Of a DNA stretch of 40,049 bases, positions 32,589 through 40,049 are shown piece by piece. Below the pieces are notes generated by a model, which had not been told where the DNA came from, did not search any database, and saw only the letters and a list, made by a program, of their open reading frames with translations. This stretch comes from Allomyces macrogynus ATCC 38327. Taxonomy: Eukaryota > Blastocladiomycota > Blastocladiomycetes > Blastocladiales > Blastocladiaceae. Where the stretch lies: the NCBI GenBank assembly GCA_000151295.1, contig GG745341.1, forward strand, positions 38,362-78,410, read 5' to 3'. A program made the translations under genes and the position numbers. Each line of letters starts with the position of its first letter. Position 1 is the first letter of the stretch.

Positions 32589-32968
32589 AGTGCTGGTTCC
32601 TGGTGCGGCTGCGCGGATGCGGGAATGAGTGCTCGAACAGCAGGTAGGCGGTGGCAGACAGGCGGTTGCTCAGTCGGAATGGAATGGCAAAATGATCATG
32701 GATGCGAAGGAGCCATGCCGCCGCGGATGAGGAAGCTGTGTACGAGATCATGCCTCGGCACGTGGCTCGTTGGGACATTGCCTCCCGAGTAGCAACGTTG
32801 ATCAGTGATCAGAAGTCTCTCCCCAAGGCGCCCCAGCAATCGCCAGGCCTCTATCGAAGTCGTTTTGCAACCAGCTGCAATTTTGGTCCAAATTACGAGT
32901 TAGCAAACAGCCCAGCGTCGAGCGAGCCGTGATCCTGGAACTGGAGCTCCTCGAAGGAATTGGTCGCG
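32589..32968. promoter_or_regulatory. Divergent intergenic region between MRT4 and the 674-aa protein gene
   Basis: 380 bp separate the two assigned starts, so both promoters must lie here or overlap the genes. I see no clear TATA box or repeated operator. Confidence 0.4.
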
Positions 32969-35070
32969 ATGCGTCTTGGCCGGTTATCCGCGCGCGCCTG
33001 GCGCGATGCCTCGACTGCCCTCGCCGACGACCCCAAGTGCTCGTTGCGCATCGACGACCTCGTGGCGCTCGAATCCCGTCCATCACCCGGCCTGCTCGCC
33101 ACGCTCCCGGACCTCTACATTATCGACGATGACGACGATGACCTTGACCGCGATGCCGGCCATTGGGACCCGGCCGCGTACCAAGAAACGGTGGACGAGA
33201 TTTTTGTGCGCCGTGGCAGGGGTATAATCACGACCGGAGCATGTGCGGTTGCGTGCGAGCGGTATATGGTCTTGCTCGACGAATTTTCTGATGCGGAGGA
33301 CGTACCGCCACCGTTGGCGGGCGCGAGCGGATCGGGGGCTTCCTTGTCGTCGCTGCGGTCGAGGATACCGGCCGCCATGCCGCCGTCGCGGTCGTCAATT
33401 TGCTCGGTGCCAATGGGAGACATTGTTCGGGATCAGGACGCGTTAATTCTGGCTGGTCGGCGCGATTCGTCGTGGCCTTCGCTCTTGGCGCGCCCCGGGT
33501 CGCCTGGCTTGCTGCTCGTCGATCCTGGACTGGCAGCGAGTCCGCACGCCAAGTCGTGCCCTACTCTGACCACGTCGCCCGGTCCGAGACCCACGCTGCC
33601 GTGCCCTGCGGGCGGAAGCAAACCGACGGGTTCGACCGATAGCATCTCGGCAACAAGCGACTGTTCCTCGACCCGATCCACCGTGCCGCCACCGTCCATT
33701 CAGGACCTGCTCGATCTCGCAGCGACCGCACCTGGCGGCTCATTGGCCGATGACTTAGCGATTCTCGACTCGCCTCCACTTCCTGCAGTAGAATTTTGCG
33801 ACGCGGCTCTTGCCGAGCGTGTCGCACGCATCCCCGTCGTCGCGACCCCACCGCTCCCGCCCGCACCGTTCCTACGCACCAACAGCAGCAGCGCAACCAT
33901 TGTCAGCGACGACGACAATGACGACGACGTTTCCGACCACGACACGACGTTGATGGCGCTCCTGAACCTCGCGCGTGACGCACCGGCACTGACTGTGCCG
34001 CAACTCGATGCGGTGATCCGCGGCGCTGACGCGCGGTACGGGACTGCGCAGGTCGCACACTGGACGGATCCGACGCGGCTCGTCACGTCGAGCCGCGCAC
34101 TGCGCGCGCTTGCGGTGCGGGTGCCGCTGCGACATGTGGCCGTCGTCGTGCATTGGATGGTTGCGCGGGCCGCGGACCGGGTTCCTCGGAATGCTGAACT
34201 CGACGGTTTACCTGAGCTGGCCGATGTGGCGAAGAACAAGCCGCAGGGGGATGACAAGGTGATGGTGCCAGCGTGGTCGGCCGCGGCGATTGCCAAGCTC
34301 TTGACGGTACTCACGTTCGAGGTCCCGGGCGACGTGGCCGGACTGGTCGTGTCCTACATTGCGCGCGCGTGGACACCGAGCATGCTGGCGCGCATTGTGA
34401 CGGTGATGGTTCGTGGGCGATTTCCTCGCGTCATCGTCGTTACTCCCCTTGCTGACGATGTGTATTGGCGCACGACTAGCTCCAGGACGAGCCGGCCTCG
34501 GTTGCAGCCCTGTTCGTCAAGAGCCTGGCCTCGACCTGGTCGCTCACGCATTTGGCCGAATTGATCTCGTTCATCGACTGCTCGCTGCACTGGCGCGAGC
34601 CGTACTTTGCGCGGTTCATGCGCCGGTTGTTCCACTACATCATGGAGAACGCGCGGCTCGACTTGCCGAGCGACGACGCGGCGCGCTCAGCGAGCGAGAG
34701 CTTCGCGTCGCTCGGCTCGGACATCGGAGTCAAGTCGTCCGATTCTTTGTCGACTCCCGAACTCGCTGTGCCCAACGCTCTAATCCCTCCAGCTGGCGCA
34801 ACTGCGCATGCCGGCCTACCGCCACCACCACCTCCGCCCCCGCCACCGCCCCCACCGCGCCGGTCGCCCGAAACGACCGTCACGGGCCTGCGCATGCTCG
34901 GTCGCGACCCGGCCCTGCGGCTCTTCTTTCTCGCGAGTCTCTACCGGACCAGCTTGGCCGTGCAACGTATGCAGCTCGCAGAACTGCAGGCGCGCAGCGA
35001 AGGCGCAGCGGACGACGCGCCGGATCCGGACGCGTCGTCTGTGAACGAGGGGGACCGCGAGGCGAGATAA
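32969..35070 (+). CDS. Unrecognised 674-aa protein with helical C-terminal region
   Basis: Model: 32969..34408 joined to 34486..35070, with intron 34409-34485 (GTTCGT donor, GCTGACG branch, CTCCAG acceptor). The ATG at 32969-32971 is the first in frame. The N-terminus is mixed, with an acidic run after DLYIIDD. Residues about 110-300 are Ser/Pro-rich and probably disordered. From about 320 to 540 the sequence becomes alpha-helical, for example LTVPQLDAVIRGADARYG, RHVAVVVHWMVARAADRV, AAAIAKLLTVLTFEVPGDVA and THLAELISFIDCSLHW. These repeated amphipathic helices could form an armadillo/HEAT-like solenoid, but I cannot assign a family. A 13-proline run (about residue 605) precedes a last helical segment. 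Function unknown. Confidence 0.7.
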
Positions 35071-35417
35071 CGAGCCCGCGCGCATGCGCGCCGTCGAATG
35101 CGGACCCATATAGGTGGCTGTGCGGGCAGTAGTCTGTGATTCGACGGCATGGAGGCGTTGGACTTGCTCTTGGTGGTGTGCGTCAGAACGGTCCTGAACG
35201 CGTATGCCGTCCCGGGTGGAGAAGACGTGGCTGTTGCGACTGAGTGCAGATGCCGAGGTGAAGAAGGTGGCACGGACTGTGGAATCAAATAGCGGTATGG
35301 CTTAAAAGCGTTGCCACCCTTCGGCCGACAGCTCAACTCGACTTTGACAGAGCAACAAAAATGTGATATTTACAAGATTGGAATCAACGCCCGCCGCCGT
35401 CGCTGTTGACAGCACGG
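35071..35417. other. Intergenic region between convergent genes
   Basis: Holds the 3' ends of the 674-aa protein gene (+) and family gene C (-). No feature seen. Confidence 0.5.
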
Positions 35418-36771
35418 TTACTCGGACGTGCCGGAAAAGCGTTCGAGCAGCCCGCGCAAAGTCTTTGGCGACCTAAAGAAGTCAATGGGGTTGCGCAGCC
35501 TGATGGCCTGCAAGGTGTGCCAAGAACAAGAGCGGTCGTCAGTTTCACGCAATCCCCAGCAGCACGAGCCAAGGAAGACGGACCTGCAGCTTGTTGCCGA
35601 TAAACCGGACAACCAATGCACCGCCATTGTTGGTGCTTGTTGGGGCCAGGGTCAAGGAGGCCATTCTTCAATCGGCCCCAAGTCAGCAATCCGGAGTGGC
35701 GCATCCTTGATGAAGTAGGCGAAAGCGACCGCAATGGCTGACCTTGCTGGGCATGTACGGCACAAGATTGACGAGGTCGAGGACGCCGCTGATGCGATGC
35801 TCGTTCAGGACATGAATCACGTCCATTCGTTGAGCGCTGCTCGGAATGTTGAGGATGAGATAGAGCATGGGCTGTGGCGAAACAAGCGGGCGCGTCGCAT
35901 TGGCAGGCCGAATCTGGAAATGATGGGAAGGCATGAGGACGTGAACACCGTGATCGACGTGAACACCGTGATCGACGCGCACACCAAAAGCTCCAGAACG
36001 ACCGCGAAGAGCCTCTTTATGTACCGAAAACAACGTCTGGTCCGCGACAAAATGGGCATACTCAGCGACGCGACGGACCAAGCTAAATCGGGTGGAACGA
36101 AACGTCAGCCAACTCGCCAAACTGGTTCTTGGATTGGCTGGCATGAACAAAAGAATGCTCGACGGCATGGTGAACGTGACACACTGCTTGGCCGCATCAA
36201 ACGTCGCGTCATACACGGCGCCAAGCCCGCTCATGTGCTGATCAAGACTGCGGCGCCAGTGATCGTCGCCGGAACCTTGTACGGTGACAGGTTGCGACAA
36301 ATGCTGTCCGGCCAGGGCGCACACTCCGGGATGGCGTCGCCGGTACGCTCAGAAGTTCTGCACCAGCGGCTGGCGACGCTGCAGGACTACCAAAAGAGGG
36401 GCGATCGCAACGGGCACTGCCCGCAGCATAAACTGAATCGGAGAGCTTCGAGAACTGTGCGCACCAAGGGCTCTTGAGCGTTGGTGCGAAAGGAGTGGTG
36501 GATGCAGGCTGCACGAAGTATCAGCGCCATGAGCGCCAATCTCGCCTTCCTCAATTTCGGTTGGCTCGAGGGCGGCTGGCAGCAGATGCAGTTCTTCTTG
36601 TGCCAGCACTTGCTGGAGAGGGTCATCTGTGGTCGATTTCGCAACTGGAAGTGTCACCAGCGGCGATGCGGGAACGACAGCACTATCAAGCCATGCGAGT
36701 CAAAACGCAATGTTGGTGAACCCGATGCCGCGGTCCATCCTTGAAAGACCTGAGCGTAGTGCCTGATTCAT
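35418..36771 (-). CDS. Family gene C: compact third member of the A/B RRM-like family
   Basis: Model: complement of 35418..35507, 35584..35665, 35759..35913, 36025..36082, 36164..36303, 36391..36644 and 36750..36771; every phase closes and gives 266 aa. The last four exons align residue by residue with genes A and B. The first RRM-like unit has SSPIQFMLRAVPVAIAP and CVTFTMP, then LVRRVAEYAHFVADQTLFS from a 58-nt exon. The second unit begins PMLYLILNIPSSAQRMDVIH and ends FIGNKLQAIRLRNPIDFFRS. In A and B the matching ends are RRIENPEQFFS and KRIDDPKRFFA. C lacks the long RS domain and the N-terminal domain; its short N-terminus contains EPTEIEEGEIG. The terminal 22-nt exon and the 36304-36390 intron (which removes an in-frame TGA) are tentative. 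Two donors, GTCGAG at 36163 and GTCTTT at 36749, are weak. Confidence 0.65.
35938..35976. repeat. 18-bp tandem repeat inside an intron of gene C
   Basis: GACGTGAACACCGTGATC occurs twice in a row, followed by a partial third copy (GACG). It lies in the intron 35914-36024 of gene C and is perfect between the two full copies. Confidence 0.9.
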
Positions 36772-37096
36772 AGAACGAGCGACAAGAAACGATATGTAGA
36801 TACATGGCGACTAGGTATTTCAAATCATCTTGGCATCCTCTTTACGCCAGAGCTCTTCGGCCCACAGCCGCATCGTCGTGGCGGGCCCCACAGCGGACCC
36901 GTGCCCGGCACCAGGCCATCTGCACCGTCGGCTTCGCGGCGAGCAAGTCGCGCGCGATCGCAGCGGAGCGGCGGTCCATGCCAAATTCGAACGCTGGGTG
37001 CGGGCGTTAGCCGCACCCAGCGTTCGCGACCACGACGGAATGCTGCGATCAGTTCTTGCATCACCCGTCCACGCGCCATCCTTCTGCACTCGATCG
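36772..37096. other. Intergenic region between gene C and the histidine kinase stop
   Basis: Both flanking genes are on the - strand. It contains the strong hairpin at 36988-37026 and no supported gene. Confidence 0.5.
36988..37026. terminator. Perfect 16-bp inverted repeat with 7-nt loop downstream of the histidine kinase
   Basis: CGAACGCTGGGTGCGG is followed after GCGTTAG by its exact reverse complement. It lies about 70-110 nt past the kinase stop, probably in its 3' UTR. A GC-rich hairpin of this strength could affect mRNA 3'-end formation or stability. Calling it a terminator is a placement by position only. Confidence 0.45.
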
Positions 37097-40048
37097 TTAT
37101 CCTTGGCCTTCGTTTGTGACTCCTCTACCTTCTCCACCCACCCTCTTATCCTCGCCGGCGCGACTCTCCGGCTTCGCCTCGCCGTCGTCGTCGTCCTTGA
37201 CCGGTGCCACGGTCGATGCGACCTCCGACGCAACCTCCTGAATCGGCTCGAGCGGCGCCGGCAACGTGTGCTGCCCGGCGGCATGGACGACCACATGCGC
37301 AGCGCCCGTCAGCTGCGGCGCCACAACGACCGGCACTCCCGGACAAAACGCGTCGCGCCATTCCACAAACCGCTCCAGTACCCGGACCAAATCCAGTCGC
37401 CGCGCCGGTTTCGGCACAAAATCATGCATCCCCGAGGCCAAGCACACGTTCCTCTCCTCGGGCAACGCCGACGCCGTCATCGCGCAAATATACGGGAACG
37501 GCGCGCGCGCCTCGGTCCCACCGCCGCTCGGCGCCCCCTTGGCCAAGATCGCGCGCGTCGCCTCGAACCCGTCCATGACGGGCATCGACACGTCCATAAA
37601 GATCACGTCCACGTCCGGGTGCGCTTCGACGTACTGCACGGCCAAGAGGCCGTCAGCCTCTGTCGCGATCTTCGCGACCCCGATCGACGCGAGCGTGCGT
37701 TGCGCGACGACCAGGTTTATCGCGTTATCGTCGACGACCAGCACATGCAGTTGCTGGATCCGCGCCGGGTCCGGGCCCGCCGCCGCCGCCGCACTGGGCG
37801 CGGTCGACGTCTCGCCGCTTTCCATCGGGTACTCGACCTCAGCCGCGTCCTCAGGGCACATGAACACGTCCTGCGGATCGAGCGCAGGCATCGCGCACCC
37901 GGCACTCTCCAGTTCCGCATGCGTGTAACACTCGTTCAACGCATCGCGCAAAAGCCGGTGCAGCGACCGCAACTTGATTGGTTTCGACAGCTCGAACCGG
38001 AACGGCACGTGACATTTGCGCGCGCGACCGGCAGCGAGGGCCGTATCCGTCACACGATCTTTGCTCGCCAACTTAATATGCGCCGTGACGAGCACCGGAA
38101 TCTTGTGGTCGAGCAACGCGCGTCGCGTCGGTTCGTCGAGCGACCAGGCCACCCGGTCTTCGACGACGGCCGCGGCGACACGAACCGAGGCGTCAGCAAT
38201 CACAGGTGCCTTGCAGCCCGGTTCGTGCGTCTCGTGGTCAAAGAACGCGCAGAGCGATTCGGTCGAGTCGACGGGGACCGAATGGCACCCCATGCGCCGG
38301 AGGAGCGCGTCGATCGCCGCGCGTTCGGCCGCGCACGTGTCGGCGACGGCGACGGGGATGCCCGTGGACGCGGTCGGGTGCCGCACGCGTGGGGACCGCG
38401 GAATGGGCACCGCTGCCGGCGCGATGATCGTCGGCGGGTGCTGCCCGTCTTCGGACACCAGCGAGCTCGGCGTGAGCAGTTCCGCGGGCGGTGCAAGGTT
38501 TGGGGGCGGTGGCGGTGCGGGGCCGCGCGCGTGCCGGTCCGGTCCAACTGCGTCTTGAAGCGGCGTGTGCGGCGCCTGCGGATCGCCCGCGACCTGCGCG
38601 ACTGGGAACGGCAACTCGACCGTGAATACCGACCCTTTGCCGAGAACGCTGTCCACGACAATCCGCCCTTGGTGCAGTCCAACGAGCCGCGACGTGATGG
38701 CGAGCCCGAGCCCGGTCCCATGAAACCGGCGCGAGATCGTCGCGTCCATTTGCTGGAACTTTTCAAACAGCAGGTGCATCTTGTCCTGCTCGATGCCAAT
38801 GCCCGTATCGCGCACCTGGAAATAGACCGACCGTTTCGGCAAGGCCGTCACATCGGCCTCGCCGTGATGGTCGTGCTCGGTCGCGGATGGCGGCGGAAAG
38901 GGCGGTGGTGCCGGTGGTGGAACCGGAGCCGCATCCGTGTGCGCGGGCACGAGCGTATCGCTCGACAGCGACGGCGGGTGGGGTGGCGGCGGGAGCGACA
39001 ATCGGCGTACGTGCGACGCTGCCGTGGCGCGGTCCTTGTTGGCGGTCGCGGCCGGGTGCCGGTAATCAAGGATCCGTTGCCGGCGCTTCCTGTTACTTCC
39101 TCGACTTCTTCTCGCGGCGCTCTTGGGCGTCGACGTGGCCGAATCGGGCGACGCGTCGTCCCCTTCGTCGACGAGCATTGACGGCTCCTCGGTCGTGACC
39201 CGTAACGTGACGCCACCGCGCTCGGTGAACTTGATCGCGTTGCTCATCAAGTTGACGAGCACTTGCCGCAGCCGCAGCTTGTCGCCGACGACGACATTGA
39301 ACTCGTGGTCGAGGTGCGCGCACAGATACAGTCCCTTGGCCTCAGCCTGCGTGCAAACGACTTCGATCGATTTCTCAACCACGTCAAGCACGGAAAACGG
39401 CCGATGGTCGAGCGTGAAACCGCTTCCTTGGCACTCGAGCTTCGACAAGTCGAGCAAGTCGTTGACGAGATTCAACAGCGTCGACGATGAGACCGCAACG
39501 ATTTCCAGCACCTCGCGCATATCGCGCGACAGCGTGTACTTGGTGAGCAGAAGATCGACCAGCCCAATAATCGCGTTCATCGGCGTGCGCAATTCATGCG
39601 ACACCGTCGCGAGAAACACGGTCTTGGTGGAATTCAACGCCTCGGCCTCTTGCTTTTCGCGCTCGAGCACCGACATTTGCGCCTGGCGCTTGGCCTCGTA
39701 CTCGATCTGCACGGCCTGGTCGAGCGCAATCTCAATCTGGCCCAACGCATCGTGCAAGATCGCGTTATCCCCAGTGGGCCGATCACGGTGGAGCAGCGCC
39801 ACGACGACGACGCGGTCCTGCGCGCGCAGTGCGACCAGCGTCGCGTAGGGCACTGCCGACTCGCCCAAGACCGCAGCGACCGCCGGCTGGTCAAGCACGA
39901 CGCGTTGCGGGAACCGCGGCCACTGCGTCGCGACCCTCGCGAAATCGACGCGTGCGCCGACGGCCAAAGGCGTGCGCGGCGGCGGGACCGGCGCGCCGGT
40001 ACTTCCGGTTGCCAACGAGTCGCCGGAGACCGCGGTCGACCCGGTCAT
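37097..40048 (-). CDS. Hybrid histidine kinase (GAF-like, HisKA, HATPase, pseudo-REC, REC), N-terminus beyond the window
   Basis: An uninterrupted frame of 983 codons runs from the window's right edge to TAA 37097-37099. The ATG at 40046-40048 is simply the last codon visible; sensor domains probably continue outside. Residues about 40-120 look like the end of a GAF domain. A coiled linker leads to the H-box VSHELRTPMNAIIG (His151). The HATPase domain has N-box LMSNAIKFT, DTGIGI, LLFEKF and GTGLGLAI, but an insertion of about 130 residues, rich in Pro and Arg, separates the N-box region from DTGIGI. Residues about 555-690 form a receiver-like fold lacking the acidic pocket. The true receiver has VLVVDDNAINLVVAQ, phospho-acceptor Asp ~819 in FMDVSMPVMDG, and a late Lys in DFVPKPA. 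It is expected to feed a histidine phosphotransfer protein, as in fungal osmotic or stress signalling. The C-terminal tail is charged. Confidence 0.93.
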   Translation of the reverse strand: MTGSTAVSGDSLATGSTGAPVPPPRTPLAVGARVDFARVATQWPRFPQRVVLDQPAVAAVLGESAVPYATLVALRAQDRVVVVALLHRDRPTGDNAILHDALGQIEIALDQAVQIEYEAKRQAQMSVLEREKQEAEALNSTKTVFLATVSHELRTPMNAIIGLVDLLLTKYTLSRDMREVLEIVAVSSSTLLNLVNDLLDLSKLECQGSGFTLDHRPFSVLDVVEKSIEVVCTQAEAKGLYLCAHLDHEFNVVVGDKLRLRQVLVNLMSNAIKFTERGGVTLRVTTEEPSMLVDEGDDASPDSATSTPKSAARRSRGSNRKRRQRILDYRHPAATANKDRATAASHVRRLSLPPPPHPPSLSSDTLVPAHTDAAPVPPPAPPPFPPPSATEHDHHGEADVTALPKRSVYFQVRDTGIGIEQDKMHLLFEKFQQMDATISRRFHGTGLGLAITSRLVGLHQGRIVVDSVLGKGSVFTVELPFPVAQVAGDPQAPHTPLQDAVGPDRHARGPAPPPPPNLAPPAELLTPSSLVSEDGQHPPTIIAPAAVPIPRSPRVRHPTASTGIPVAVADTCAAERAAIDALLRRMGCHSVPVDSTESLCAFFDHETHEPGCKAPVIADASVRVAAAVVEDRVAWSLDEPTRRALLDHKIPVLVTAHIKLASKDRVTDTALAAGRARKCHVPFRFELSKPIKLRSLHRLLRDALNECYTHAELESAGCAMPALDPQDVFMCPEDAAEVEYPMESGETSTAPSAAAAAGPDPARIQQLHVLVVDDNAINLVVAQRTLASIGVAKIATEADGLLAVQYVEAHPDVDVIFMDVSMPVMDGFEATRAILAKGAPSGGGTEARAPFPYICAMTASALPEERNVCLASGMHDFVPKPARRLDLVRVLERFVEWRDAFCPGVPVVVAPQLTGAAHVVVHAAGQHTLPAPLEPIQEVASEVASTVAPVKDDDDGEAKPESRAGEDKRVGGEGRGVTNEGQG

Positions 40049-40049
40049 G

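Noticed and set aside
35734..36477. A 247-codon + strand frame
   Set aside because: The opposite strand shows the family C module aligning to genes A and B over several exons, so the + frame is a shadow.
36830..39181. A 783-codon open frame on the + strand
   Set aside because: It is the antisense of the histidine kinase, whose - strand frame has all kinase and receiver motifs. High GC and codon bias keep the complementary frame open.

Overview
The window is GC-rich nuclear DNA (roughly 60-65% G+C by eye) from a fungus. Genes sit on both strands and are broken by short spliceosomal introns (mostly 60-110 nt, GTRNGT donors, CTRAY branch sites, YAG acceptors). A SCAR/WAVE gene, which Dikarya generally lack but zoosporic fungi keep, lies beside a secreted PL1 pectin lyase, a hybrid histidine kinase and fungal-type Mrt4, AAMP/Sqt1 and uS2 genes. 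This points to a zoosporic fungus (Blastocladiomycota or a chytrid). That placement is inference. Exon models were built by hand from reading frames, motifs and splice signals; no search was run.

Layout. 1-750: 3' end of a disordered-tail protein gene (+). 1400-4483: Ste20/GCK kinase with a CNH domain (-). 5159-5799: a pair of about 135-bp inverted repeats. 5985-7478: secreted pectin lyase (-). 8422-9243: ribosomal protein uS2/RPSA (-). 9244-11131: no firm gene, but a 48-bp tandem repeat. 11132-11374: small SMP-like protein (+). 11716-13242: AAMP/Sqt1-like WD40 protein (-). 13708-15534: single-pass surface protein (-). 16088-18029: SCAR/WAVE, interrupted by a 170-N assembly gap (-). 18112-19400: METTL23-like methyltransferase (+), starting 82 bp from the SCAR start. 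19544-20716: SCP/Psr-type phosphatase (-). 21597-24637: MSH2 (+). About 25051-27598 and 28190-31086: two paralogous genes, A and B, of an unrecognised RS-rich, RRM-like family (+). 31654-32588: MRT4 (-). 32969-35070: unknown 674-aa protein (+). 35418-36771: third member of the A/B family, gene C, inverted (-). 37097-40048: hybrid histidine kinase (-), entering from beyond the right edge.

Most genes are independent housekeeping genes: translation and ribosome assembly (uS2, Mrt4, AAMP/Sqt1), mismatch repair (MSH2), actin nucleation (SCAR), signalling (GCK kinase, phosphatase, histidine kinase) and plant-polymer degradation (pectin lyase). The most novel item is the A/B/C family. All three share a C-terminal module read as two tandem degenerate RRM folds, a 58-nt exon in identical phase and matching downstream intron positions. 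A and B also share an N-terminal domain and arginine/serine dipeptide tracts, which C lacks. Gene A carries an in-frame TAG exactly where B and C have an intron.
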